Below, piece after piece: positions 52,462-61,728 of a stretch of 64,000 nucleotides of DNA. The stretch is from Dictyobacter formicarum (lineage in GTDB: Bacteria; Chloroflexota; Ktedonobacteria; Ktedonobacterales; Ktedonobacteraceae): contig NZ_BNJJ01000026.1 in the NCBI RefSeq assembly GCF_016587435.1, positions 1 through 64,000 on the forward strand, given 5' to 3'. Below the pieces are notes generated by a model. That model had not been told where the DNA came from, searched no databases, and worked only from the letters and a program-made list of their open reading frames with translations. Both the position numbers and the translations under genes were made by a program. Within the stretch, counting starts at the first letter, position 1. Every line of letters begins with the position of its first letter.

Positions 52462-54057
52462 GATTGCCTTTTGGAGGCCTCCACTCGTTTTGGGATAACC
52501 GGTAGTGCTATAGTTCGTGCTGATACGGTAGATACCTGGTTGCCAGCTGCTAGCGCTGTGCTGCCATCCAAAGGAGTTCTGAGGTTGGAGGTGCTGATAT
52601 GTGGCTTTGCCTGCCTCTACCGGCATCATGGGAGAGGGAGGCATACCGGCACAATGCCCAACCGGGCTCCAGACGCCGTTTACCAGCATCTCTAACTGGA
52701 CCATCATAGTGCAACTCCCTCTGGGCGAGCTCACAAAGACCGTATAAGGAAAATCACTGGTGATGGTTACAGTAATCGAGTCTGATCTTCTATAGCTCGC
52801 TTTGTTCACTGACACATGAACGGTGCTACCAGGTGCCGCCGTTGGTCTCGGTGTAGGCGTTGGTTGTGGGCCCGCCAGACGCATGTAGTCTGCGTATGAA
52901 ATCGCTGTCACTTGCAAGGCTGCATGCTTCACAGAATAATCCACGCGCACGTAGAGAGGTGTGGCAATAGATCCTGTCTGTGGACGAGATGACAGTACAA
53001 AACCAAACAAACCCCATAGATGATTATCGCCAGTAGTGTTCTTCTCCTCAGTTGAAGGATTCATGAATGGATACACTTGAGTGATTTCTGGCAGGGATTT
53101 CGGATCTATATAAAACATAGATGCGCCATAGGGCTGGTTGCTTACAGGAGGTAATTTGCTGTTCTGGTCAAGGATCGTCAGATGCCAGGGAGTTGCTTGA
53201 TCGGGGAACGTTCCCTGCAATGTTATTGACTGTCCAAGCCGATCAGGCATTTGCACATGAATGACTCCTATTGCAAAATCGCCAACACTTCCCAGTGCCT
53301 GGACACGATCAGGGATAGTGATACTTTCCCCAGGCTGCGCTGGCAACGTAGAAACAACTTTCACCTGTGGTGACATACCTGGATGGGATGTGCGAAACGC
53401 ATAGAACAAAACAAATTCGCGCTCATTCACAACAGAAGCAAACAGCAACGCAAACACGTCCTGTCCGTGTCGCGCCACAGTCTGATCTTGATGAACACGC
53501 CAGATGATTGGCGCTTGTTGTTTCATCACCCCTCCGGCTCCGTTATGGGTGTTCGTTGATATGAATTGGCTGATAGGAGGAATGCACAAAACACTCAACA
53601 CCGCTACACACATAGCCGCTGCGACGAGTGCCAATAGCCTCGGCCAACGCTTTCTGCGCGCCAGTGTGTGTCGTGATGCCGTCGGATGAGCCTGTTGCGA
53701 TTGTCCAATTGATGGGAGGGCTTTGATGGCGGCATCTTCTTGATCCTGTTGAGCCAGTCTGTCAAGCACGCTGTCCGCCAGGTCGGATATCCCCCGTTTA
53801 TACTCTGGCATGGTACTATATCCTTTCAATGTTGCCGCCTGGATATCCACATCTGGCAACTTGAGCAAGCTATGCAGGCGCGAGATATCATCTAATTCTC
53901 GCTGGCACTGCTGGCATGACTCCAGGTGATGCGCCACCAGTGACTTTTCATTTTCCACGAGTTCAGCAGCCGAATAGGCATCAAGCAATGCCTTAACTGT
54001 GTGATGCTCTTTAGGAGTCGATGTCTGCATATCTGCTCGGTCATCTTTCTGGTTCAT
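52438..54057 (-). CDS. Anti-sigma factor with extracellular domain
   Basis: 539 aa. N-terminal zinc-binding anti-sigma domain with HHLESCQQC (HxxxCxxC), a membrane helix near residue 145 (LLALVAAAMCVAVLSVLCIP), then about 380 residues outside the cell containing a DUF4179-like stretch and a Pro/Thr linker (TPTPRPTAAP) before a C-terminal beta domain. It would hold the partner sigma factor at the membrane and release it on an outside signal. Start overlaps the sigma stop (ATGA). Confidence 0.85.
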   Translation of the reverse strand: MNQKDDRADMQTSTPKEHHTVKALLDAYSAAELVENEKSLVAHHLESCQQCQRELDDISRLHSLLKLPDVDIQAATLKGYSTMPEYKRGISDLADSVLDRLAQQDQEDAAIKALPSIGQSQQAHPTASRHTLARRKRWPRLLALVAAAMCVAVLSVLCIPPISQFISTNTHNGAGGVMKQQAPIIWRVHQDQTVARHGQDVFALLFASVVNEREFVLFYAFRTSHPGMSPQVKVVSTLPAQPGESITIPDRVQALGSVGDFAIGVIHVQMPDRLGQSITLQGTFPDQATPWHLTILDQNSKLPPVSNQPYGASMFYIDPKSLPEITQVYPFMNPSTEEKNTTGDNHLWGLFGFVLSSRPQTGSIATPLYVRVDYSVKHAALQVTAISYADYMRLAGPQPTPTPRPTAAPGSTVHVSVNKASYRRSDSITVTITSDFPYTVFVSSPRGSCTMMVQLEMLVNGVWSPVGHCAGMPPSPMMPVEAGKATYQHLQPQNSFGWQHSASSWQPGIYRISTNYSTTGYPKTSGGLQKAISPTFIIN

Positions 54058-54686
54058 AACAGCGCTTTCCTCTCGGTCATCCTGGTGTAGGCGGAACGCA
54101 GGGTAATCAGTCCGCGAGCAATCCGTTTGCGCGTGGCTTCTTCACTTGCGTGAATCTTTTTTGCGATTTCGTTATATTGTTCATCAAAACCAAAGCGCAG
54201 AATAATGCACATGGCATCTTCCTCTGACAGACAACTTAACACTTCCCGAAGTAGCTCTCTCACTAAATAGTGTTCTTCAGGAGTAGCATCATCTGTCGAT
54301 GAGTCCACAGAGGCATGGGAAAGTGTAGGCGTTTGGTGGGCCTGTTTCTTAAGGAAGGTCAGGGCACTATTGGTAGCAATACGATAGAGCCAGGGAGCGA
54401 GTGGATGAAGCATGACGTTGCTCCATTCATCGACCAAAGCAGAAGATGATGGCTTCTTAGCGCCCTTCGTCGATCGGCTCTCTGGCGGTTGCCAGCGCGG
54501 CAACGCATAATAGGCTGCGATAAAGGTCTCCTGCAGCACATCGCGTGCGTACTCCCAATCGCGGAGCATCGAATATATATATGTCAACAACGGGCGCTCA
54601 TACACCAGTATCAAAGCGCCAAAAGCATCGTGATCACCATTCACAGCCCGCCGTATTAAATCTAACTCATAAGCATCCAATGGCAT
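54054..54686 (-). CDS. ECF-type RNA polymerase sigma factor
   Basis: 210 aa. Region 2: LLTYIYSMLRDWEYARDVLQ ETFIAAYYALPRW; region 4: VLSCLSEEDAMCIILRFGFD and a helix-turn-helix EIAKKIHASEEATRKRIARG. An unusual 40-residue linker with PPESRSTKGAKK. Directs core polymerase to its own regulon, usually including its own operon. Translationally coupled to the downstream anti-sigma gene. Confidence 0.92.
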   Translation of the reverse strand: MPLDAYELDLIRRAVNGDHDAFGALILVYERPLLTYIYSMLRDWEYARDVLQETFIAAYYALPRWQPPESRSTKGAKKPSSSALVDEWSNVMLHPLAPWLYRIATNSALTFLKKQAHQTPTLSHASVDSSTDDATPEEHYLVRELLREVLSCLSEEDAMCIILRFGFDEQYNEIAKKIHASEEATRKRIARGLITLRSAYTRMTERKALL

Positions 54687-54860
54687 CTATTTATATCCAT
54701 TTCTACAGCTATCTTCTTCAAAAAGGAGAAGCACCATTCGCAAAGAAGATTTTCTATCCATAATAACCATTGAAAAGAGCAAAAGCGGACAAATTGTGAC
54801 CATGCGAGAATATCTACACAGCGAGTGCGCACCCCATAATTATAGGATGCGCACTCGCTA

Positions 54861-55869
54861 GAGCGTTGTTCATAACGATTGAACCTTATCTGTCGAGCGA
54901 GCAAGCGGATAGCCACAATGAGTGAACCAACCGAGCGCATCCGCGGAAGTAATGCAGTCCAGTGCAGTTGCAATGGCCTCTTGGAGTGCTTCCCTACTGC
55001 GCGCACCTGCCCGCCGCAACAACGTCTTGAGCTTGGAGAAGGCCTCTTCGATGGGCGAAAAGTCCGGCGAGTAGGCAGGCAGAAACAGGAGACGACAGCC
55101 GCGAGCTTCAATGGCTTGCTTGACACGCGGTCCCAGATGAATCGAGAGATTATCCAGGATCACGATTTGCCCGGGACGCAAGCTGGGGGCAAGAAGCTGC
55201 TCGACGTAGACCGTAAACGCGGCGCTATCAGCAGCTCCATCCAGTACCAGTGCTGGCCCCATGCCGCTGGGCGACAGCGAGGCGATCGTGGTTATGATGG
55301 CCCCATAATTGCGAGGCACCTTGCCGACCGCCCGCGCTCCTCTTGGAGCGTAGGCATACAAAGGAGTCATGGCGATGTGGGCGCCGGTCTCGTCGACAAA
55401 GACCAGGTCCTGGCTCGGCAGGTGAGCGGATTGCTTGCGCCAAGCGGCGCGTTCAGCTTCCTTCTGCTCGCTTGCTCTCAGTGTCTTTTTTTTCGCGTCC
55501 ATCCCAACGCCATTCTGGCTCGACTGATGCTGGCTGGGCTGACTTTGGTGCCGTGGGAAGCTTCCCACATCTGGCAATGCTGTTCTCGGGTCGCATCGGG
55601 ATGGGCTCTCAACTGCTCGAGCAGACCAGCCTGCAATGCAGCTCCTTTGACGCTCGGACGCCCAGGGATCGATTTGGGCAAGACATGGCCGCTCTCTCGT
55701 TGTTGTCTGAGATATCGCTTGATGGTAGCTGTGGAAATGGCAAACGTTTCGGCGACTTCGGCTTGGCTCTTCCCTTGCTCGATCGCTCGCAGCACACGTT
55801 GCCGCAAATCTTGGGAGTACGCTTTCATGCTTCCAGTTTATCATAGATCAACCCTTATGAACAGTGCTC
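54861..55869 (-). mobile_element. IS630-family element 1
   Basis: 1,009 bp. Ends GAGCGTTGTTCATAACGATTGA (left) and, inverted, GAGCACTGTTCATAAGGGTTGA (right), flanked by TA at 54859-54860 and 55870-55871 as expected for Tc1/mariner-like IS630 targets. The right TA is shared with IS630 element 2. Confidence 0.85.
54870..55828 (-). CDS. IS630 transposase, probable programmed -1 frameshift
   Basis: Two overlapping frames. orfA (55828-55478, 116 aa) has the helix-turn-helix region MKAYSQDLRQRVLRAIEQGK and TIKRYLRQQRESGH. orfB holds the DDE core: LVFVDETGAHI, VILDNLSIHLG and YSPDFSPIEEAFSKLK. They join at an A8 run (55486-55493 on the complement), an A AAA AAA slip site of the kind IS630 elements use for -1 frameshifting; the fused protein would have about 319 aa. 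Cut-and-paste transposase acting on TA sites. No other defect. Confidence 0.85.
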
Positions 55870-55871
55870 TA

Positions 55872-57078
55872 GTGCTCTGTTCCTCAAGTCGTGATAGAAT
55901 CAGAAAGGGGGCGATCAAGGAAAGGAACAAAGAGATGGCAAAAATCTTGCGAGCGCGAGCGGCTCATGATGAGAAGGAAGAGCGATGGGTCCGCAAAATG
56001 GCCGCGAGTCGGCATGGTCCAGCCGACTGGATTTTTCATGCGAAGATCGTGGCCCGCAGTTGGGATAGTGCGCGGGTAGAGACAATCGCCAAGGAGTTGG
56101 ACTGTAGCCCACAGACCGTTCGCCGGAGACTGCACCGCTTCGATGCAGAAGGAATTGAAGGGTTGGGGGATCGCCCCAAAGCTGGCCGCCCCCGCCGCTT
56201 GACGACGGAAGACGACAGTCGGATCCTTGCCCTGGCTCGGTCTACCCCACCTGGTAAATTGGAGCGACTTTCTGATGGCAGCCTAGACGTGCGCGATGAG
56301 CAGGGGGCGGCTCAGTGGAGTCTGGATGCCCTGGCGCAAGCAGCCAAAGAGGCAGGAATCCAGGTCAAACGCAGCCAGATCCGCCGTATTTGCCGGCGTG
56401 AAGGGGTACGCTGGCGCCGTACCCATAGTTGGGGAGCAGTGATGACAAAAACTTTGTCCCAAAAGGATAGCAGTCGTCAGCCACTACATGGCGCCCCCCG
56501 ACGGCTCGACGACCATCTGTACCGATGAATTAGGGCCCGTTCTGCCCCGGAGCTTTCCCCCAGCGCCAGGATGGTCAGCGGATGGGCACCGGATAAAAGC
56601 ACCTCTGGAGTACAGTCGAGGGCTTGAGAAGACCTGGATCTATGGAGCCTTACGCGTGCGCGATGGCAAGGAACTGACCCGGTGTGCCGCTTCGCGCAAT
56701 TCCAAAGGCTACATTGCTCTGCTGAACGATATCGAGGTTGACAATCCGAAAGGAGATCTGTTCGTGATCACGGATAACCTGACCAGTCACCTGAGCGCCG
56801 AAACCAATGCTTGGCTCGCAGAACATCCCCGCATCCACCAGATCTTCATTCCCAAAAGAGCTTGCTGGCTCAATCTGCAAGAGGGCTGGTGGAGGCTCTT
56901 TCGCCGTGATGCGCTGGCTGGACAGAGTTTTGCCAATCCGACCGAGATCGACCAGGCCAGGAGCGTGGCTACGGCACAACTGAATGCTCGTGCCAAGCCC
57001 TGGGTCTGGGGGCGGCCACCCAAGTCGCCTCGACATCGTCGCTGTCTCTTTTGTTACAGGATTTAAGGAACACAGCAC
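55872..57078 (+). mobile_element. IS630-family element 2
   Basis: 1,207 bp. Ends GTGCTCTGTTCCTCAAGTCG and, inverted, GTGCTGTGTTCCTTAAATCC; TA at 55870-55871 (shared with element 1) and 57079-57080. The transposase is broken. Confidence 0.8.
55935..57066 (+). pseudogene. IS630 transposase, multiply frameshifted
   Basis: N-terminal part (55935 on) has a winged-helix region VETIAKELDCSPQTVRRRLH and RIALxx-like IRRICRREGVRWRRTHSW. The DDE part is in another frame from 56488: TTICTDELGPV, FVITDNLTSHLS, ACWLNLQEGWWRLF. Between them at least two frame changes are needed (near 56440 and at the CCCAAAAGG near 56460). All DDE residues persist but no intact product is possible without recoding. Confidence 0.75.
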
Positions 57079-57081
57079 TAG

Positions 57082-58631
57082 CGGTAGTTTGTTGACAGTG
57101 GGCCAAGAGTGATAAAATGCGGGGAGAGGAGGCATGTGAGATGACAAAACGACGAGCTATCCCGACGGCGCCCGAGCCACTGGAAACCTACGCCAGACAC
57201 TTTGATGAGCTGTTTGGAAAGAGCAACCAGCGGGAAGGGTTTCGGCAGTATCTGGAAGGCTTGCTGTTGCCCTCGGAGCGCAACAAGACGCTGACCGGGT
57301 TGGTGAACACCGAGCCACTGGTCGGAGCGCAGTTGCCGCGTGCCCAAAAGTTGCAATGGTTTCTCTCCGAAGCGGATTGGGATGCGCGCCAGGTGCAGGG
57401 GGTGCGGCTCAAGCTGCTGCGCGAAGATCCCGCAACAGCGCCCAATGCGCAGGGAGTGTTGGTCATCGATGAGACTGGTGATCGGAAGGACGGTGACAAA
57501 ACGGCACATGTGGCGCGTCAGTATCTGGGAAATAGAGGCAAGATCGAGAATGGGGTCGTTTCCGTGACCAGCCTGTGGGCCGACGAACGAGTCTATTACC
57601 CGTTGGAGGTGGAGCCATACACGCCGGAGGGTTGCTTTGCCAAAGGCAAGAACGATCCGGTGTTTCGCACCAAGCTGAAGATCGCCTTCGAACAGGTAAA
57701 GCAAGCCACGCAGGAGGGCATTCTTTTTCGTGCGGTGGTGGCGGACAACTTCTACGGGGAGGATCGCGGCTTGAAACGCGGGCTGCGCGAGTTGAATGTG
57801 CCGTATGTCATGGCGCTTAAACCCTCCCATGCGTGGTACCATCCTGAGGAGGTGGCAGGGACGCTGCAGGACGTGGCGCAGGAGGCCGGTTGGGTAAGCC
57901 CTGAGCAACCGGGGAAGTGGGTGCGCATCGTCAGACGCTTTCGCGATGGGAGTACGCAGGAGTGGTGGGCTGTGGAGATTGTCTCTGGACCTTATGGCCC
58001 TGACAAGAAAGAGCGTGCCATTGTGGCGAGCACCGATCCCAAGACGCTCCCCGACCTCTCCACCTGGTACCTGGTCACCAATCTGCCCGCCCCAACTGAA
58101 CGCCCGGGAAGGGAGATGCCGTTCTCGCCCGCCAGCCTGGAAGAGGTGCTCCGCCTGTATGGGCTGCGCATGTGGGTCGAGCAAAGCTACAAACACGTCA
58201 AACACGCCCTCGGCTGGTCTCAGTACCAGGTGCGCAGCGATCAAGCCATCCAACGACATTGGCAACTGGTGTGCTGTGCCTTCTCGTTCTGCTGGTATCA
58301 CGCCAGCCACCCCTGCGTTCCCAGCCCGGCAGACCAGCTGCTCACGCCAGCGGAGCCGGATCTCTCCTCTGAGAGGGATGTTCCTCCAGAGCGAGGGCAA
58401 ATGGGGAAAAAAAATCAGCAAGCGCACAAGCATGAGGCCGCAGGTGTCCTGGCCTATGGCACTGCGAGCGGTACGGGCATGGTTGGAACCCTGGATCATG
58501 TTGCGGCGTTACTGGAACGGCTGGTCGTCACTGCCCCCTCCTCCTGCTCTCCAGAGCCTTCTTCGTCAACTTGAACAGGGTCAGGCTATCGCTCTCTACA
58601 ACTCTTCCTGACCCTTGTCAACAAAGTACCG
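57082..58631 (+). mobile_element. IS701-family element
   Basis: 1,550 bp bounded by CGGTAGTTTGTTGACAGTG and inverted CGGTACTTTGTTGACAAGG, flanked by CTAG on both sides (57078-57081 and 58632-58635), the 4-bp YTAR-type target duplication of IS701. It inserted on the very junction of IS630 element 2. Confidence 0.85.
57141..58574 (+). CDS. IS701 family transposase
   Basis: 477 aa from the ATG at 57141 behind AGGAGG (frame open to 57117). DDE residues: GVLVIDETGDRKDGDKTAHV, FRAVVADNFYGEDRGLKRGL, and YGLRMWVEQSYKHVKHALGW. RQYLGNRGKIENGVVSV is typical. Complete and undamaged, so probably active; the most recent arrival of the three stacked elements. Confidence 0.92.
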   Translation: MTKRRAIPTAPEPLETYARHFDELFGKSNQREGFRQYLEGLLLPSERNKTLTGLVNTEPLVGAQLPRAQKLQWFLSEADWDARQVQGVRLKLLREDPATAPNAQGVLVIDETGDRKDGDKTAHVARQYLGNRGKIENGVVSVTSLWADERVYYPLEVEPYTPEGCFAKGKNDPVFRTKLKIAFEQVKQATQEGILFRAVVADNFYGEDRGLKRGLRELNVPYVMALKPSHAWYHPEEVAGTLQDVAQEAGWVSPEQPGKWVRIVRRFRDGSTQEWWAVEIVSGPYGPDKKERAIVASTDPKTLPDLSTWYLVTNLPAPTERPGREMPFSPASLEEVLRLYGLRMWVEQSYKHVKHALGWSQYQVRSDQAIQRHWQLVCCAFSFCWYHASHPCVPSPADQLLTPAEPDLSSERDVPPERGQMGKKNQQAHKHEAAGVLAYGTASGTGMVGTLDHVAALLERLVVTAPSSCSPEPSSST

Positions 58632-58698
58632 CTAGCTGACAGGCGCTCTTAAAGTAGGTACCGTGCTTCTGGCGGTCAGAAGTACAGCGAGATCGAGG

Positions 58699-59487
58699 CT
58701 AAAGCGCCTGACCCTCCAGAATCGGTCGGATATAGCGATAGGTCGCTAGCTCGGAACGGTAGAAGTCGAGGTGGCCCTCCTCGACCATCTTTTGGAAGGC
58801 CGGACTGTAGGCCGCGCGCTCGATGATGATGTCGTACATGCGCTGCAGGCGCTGTTCAACCATGGCCAGAACGGGATGGGCATCAACACCGTATGTGGCA
58901 CAAAAGAGGCGCAGGCGCTGTCCCTGTCGCACAGGATCAACCAGGCCCAGACGCTGCAGGTCTGGATCATTGGTATGCACCAGGGGCACAAAACAATAGG
59001 CCGCGTAGGCCAGGTCCCAGATGCGCGGTCCCGGACCGGCCTCGTCAAAGTCGATCAGGGCCACAGGCCGATTCTGGGCATAGACCGTGTTATAGGGGGC
59101 GATATCATTGTGGCAGATGATCTCGTGGGCGCTTGCATCGGGAAAGGACTGCTTCCACTGCGCATCGGCAGGCGGCACAAAGCTACTTACGGCGTCATGG
59201 TAGCGGCGCACAAAGTGGGCCACCTCCACCATCGTCTCTTCTGACCACCAGGCATCCTGCAGTGGATAATGTCCCATCTCGCCCTCGATGAAAGACAAAA
59301 TTTCGCGCCCCTGCTGATCGATGCCCAGGAAGCGTGGCGCGCCCGCAAAACCCTGCTCCTCCAGGTGCCGCAACAGACTCTGCACAACCGGGCTCCAGAA
59401 TCCCAGCGGACGACGCGTCGTCTGACCTACGCGCACAATTCCACTTGAAACATTACCACCAGATAAAGGAATTTCCGCTTCGTACAC
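58699..59487 (-). CDS. APH/choline kinase-family phosphotransferase
   Basis: 262 aa with an aminoglycoside-phosphotransferase fold, soluble. Catalytic loop IICHNDIAPYNTVY (HND and the metal Asn) and metal loop LIDFDEAGPGPRIWDLAYAA are intact; N-lobe shortened, with GNVSSGIVRVGQTTRR. Likely phosphorylates a small hydroxylated molecule (antibiotic, choline or sugar-like); which one cannot be told. Ribosome site GGAGCG before the ATG. Unlike the relative at 13286 it keeps all catalytic residues. Confidence 0.85.
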   Translation of the reverse strand: MYEAEIPLSGGNVSSGIVRVGQTTRRPLGFWSPVVQSLLRHLEEQGFAGAPRFLGIDQQGREILSFIEGEMGHYPLQDAWWSEETMVEVAHFVRRYHDAVSSFVPPADAQWKQSFPDASAHEIICHNDIAPYNTVYAQNRPVALIDFDEAGPGPRIWDLAYAAYCFVPLVHTNDPDLQRLGLVDPVRQGQRLRLFCATYGVDAHPVLAMVEQRLQRMYDIIIERAAYSPAFQKMVEEGHLDFYRSELATYRYIRPILEGQAL

Positions 59488-60038
59488 AGCTCGCTCCTTA
59501 CATGAATTTCAACGTTATACATTCCACAGCTAATCGAATACACAAAGATACAGGAGAAAGAGTGTGGGCAGAAGCGAGGGCAGGGATAGAGATCGCGCGA
59601 GGCAATAAAAAAACACTGCGAGCAACCTTCTGCCCACAGCGTCAATCAATAAAAAAGCACAAACATACCAGGCATGTTGACCCAACCTATCAACCGGGCG
59701 CGCGGGCGTCTAGCGGAAGTGAATCAAAAAGCCTGCCATCGATGTTTATACCATTACCTTTCCCAACGTTTATTACAGGCTTAAGCTTAACAGAGCTTCA
59801 ACCCATTGTCAATCAACGCAAACACCATATATCACTTTTTCGTGATGATATATGTATTTTTTAGATTTAGATGCGCCCAAAAGGCCTATTTGTTATTGAC
59901 TGATAAATTGATGCGTCTCAATATATAAGACCAAACCCGTAATCACTTTTGCGGTGCCGACAGAAAACGGCCTGAGGCCATATATTATGTTTACTTACTA
60001 TTTTATATCTACCTATAATATATTACGAGGAGATTTCA
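59488..60038. other. 551-bp AT-rich spacer
   Basis: Nothing coding. The hairpin 59826-59862 (CATATATCAC/GTGATATATG with one bulge, then T6) is terminator-like on the plus strand though no plus-strand gene ends before it except the IS701 transposase. Confidence 0.4.
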
Positions 60039-61652
60039 TTGAGTACCACACTTGAAGAAGCATTACATAGTGGAAGTGAGGAACCTGCGAGCAAAGAGGT
60101 TCCAGAGGAGCGCAAAACACTGCTAAAAAACACGAAGCATGTGAATTATACTACCGGTGTCCTGGTTGGGGCGTTCATCCTCTTTCTGTTCATTGTCCTG
60201 AAGGATGCCTGGCTCAGTGATGACGCCTATATCTCGCTCAGGACCGTCGATAACTGGATACATGGCTATGGTCTCACCTGGAACATCGATGAACGGATTC
60301 AGACCTATACACATCCACTCTGGTTTTTTCTGCTCACTGGTGCCAACCTCTTAGAGCACAATATTTATTTCTCAACGCTGATGTTGTCGCTGACCGTTAC
60401 TATTCTGGCCGTGGTAATCCTGGTATTGCGCCTGGCACCATCGATGAAGATGGCCCTGTTTGGCCTGGCCGCTATGGTGGCTTCAAAGGCCTTCGTTGAT
60501 TTTTCGACCAGCGGGCTGGAGAATCCCATGACGCACCTGCTGATCGTCGTTTTTGCCCTGCTCTATTTTCGTCATCAGGACAAGAAACGCTATGTGCTCT
60601 GGATGTCGTTGCTCGGCTGCGCCATGATCCTCAATCGCATGGATACGGTCTTGCTCTTCATTCCGACACTGGCGTGGACGCTCTGGCAGCGTCGCTCCTG
60701 GCGCACGCTACGAACGATGGCGCTCTCGTTTATCCCGTTCCTGGTCTGGGAGGCGTTCTCCCTTTTCTATTATGGCTTTCTGTTTCCCAATACGGCCTAT
60801 GCCAAGCTGAATACGGGCGTGCCAGGGAACGAGTTGTTCGCCCAGGGCATCGGCTACCTGATCAGTTCCTTCACCTTTGATCCGGTGTTGTTTCTGGTGA
60901 TCACGGCGGGTATCCTGTTCGTGGTCGTGCGGAGAGATTGGAAGAGTATGCCGCTACTGATCGGGCTGGTGCTCTACATGATCTATACGGTGAAGGTCGG
61001 CGGCGACTTCATGGCCGGGCGCTTCCTGACGCCACCGATGCTGATCGCGATCATCCTGCTCATGCGTAACCTGCCAGAGAACACCGTCTTCATCACTGCG
61101 ACTATGGGCACACTTCTGCTGGTTGGTATCCTGGTGCCCAACTCGCGCATCTACGCCATAAATGTCCAGACCACCAACTTGATTGACACCAGGGGAATCG
61201 CCGATGAGCGGCTCTGGTACGTCGACAGAACCGGACTCTTAAACTACACCCGCACAAATGATCTCTCAAATCCTGTTTCGACGTATGAAAATGTGCACGC
61301 GCTACCAGATAGGTACTATATACAGATGGCCGTCGGCATGGTCGGGTATACCGCTGGACCAAAGGTGCATGTGTTCGACATAGTTGGTCTGGGTGATCCG
61401 CTGCTGGCACGGCTACCAGCCATGCGGCAAAACTGGAGGATCGGGCACTTTAAACGTGAAATCCCCAACGGCTACGTTCAGACGATCATGAGCGGCCACA
61501 ACCAGATTAAAGATAAGAACATCGCCGAGTACTATAACCATTTACATAATGTTACCAGCGGCGATCTCTTTAGCTGGTCGCGCATGGTGGATATCTGGAA
61601 TTTGAACATCGGAACATATAACTATCTCTTGCCCAAAGCAGCCCAACAATAG
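60039..61652 (+). CDS. GT-C membrane glycosyltransferase, AftB/ZomB-like
   Basis: 537 aa with about ten membrane helices and an outside C-terminal domain. The first outside loop carries LSDDAYISLRTVDNWIHGYG and ERIQTYTHPLWFF, the DD and THPLW pattern shared with mycobacterial AftB arabinosyltransferases and ZomB. Such enzymes use lipid-linked sugars to decorate surface polymers; the sugar here is unknown. Start is TTG with GAGGAG six bases before. Last codons run into a palindromic repeat, which provides the TAG stop. Confidence 0.78.
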   Translation: MSTTLEEALHSGSEEPASKEVPEERKTLLKNTKHVNYTTGVLVGAFILFLFIVLKDAWLSDDAYISLRTVDNWIHGYGLTWNIDERIQTYTHPLWFFLLTGANLLEHNIYFSTLMLSLTVTILAVVILVLRLAPSMKMALFGLAAMVASKAFVDFSTSGLENPMTHLLIVVFALLYFRHQDKKRYVLWMSLLGCAMILNRMDTVLLFIPTLAWTLWQRRSWRTLRTMALSFIPFLVWEAFSLFYYGFLFPNTAYAKLNTGVPGNELFAQGIGYLISSFTFDPVLFLVITAGILFVVVRRDWKSMPLLIGLVLYMIYTVKVGGDFMAGRFLTPPMLIAIILLMRNLPENTVFITATMGTLLLVGILVPNSRIYAINVQTTNLIDTRGIADERLWYVDRTGLLNYTRTNDLSNPVSTYENVHALPDRYYIQMAVGMVGYTAGPKVHVFDIVGLGDPLLARLPAMRQNWRIGHFKREIPNGYVQTIMSGHNQIKDKNIAEYYNHLHNVTSGDLFSWSRMVDIWNLNIGTYNYLLPKAAQQ

Positions 61653-61718
61653 GTTCGGAGCTTGCCTCCGATTAGCCCACCAACGGTGGGGCCAATCGGA
61701 GGCAAGCTCCGAACCTAT
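61649..61718. repeat. Solo palindrome of the dispersed family
   Basis: 70 bases, arms of about 27 bp (ATAGGTTCGGAGCTTGCCTC and its complement) around AGCCCACCAACGGTGGGGCC. Between two convergent genes, so it may terminate both; its first bases give the stop codon of the GT-C gene. Confidence 0.75.
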
Positions 61719-61728
61719 GTGGGTGCGT

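Noticed and set aside
54879..55934. Long plus-strand open frame running into IS630 element 2
   Set aside because: It is antisense to the IS630-1 transposase, with low-complexity translation; only the part from 55935 is a real transposase.
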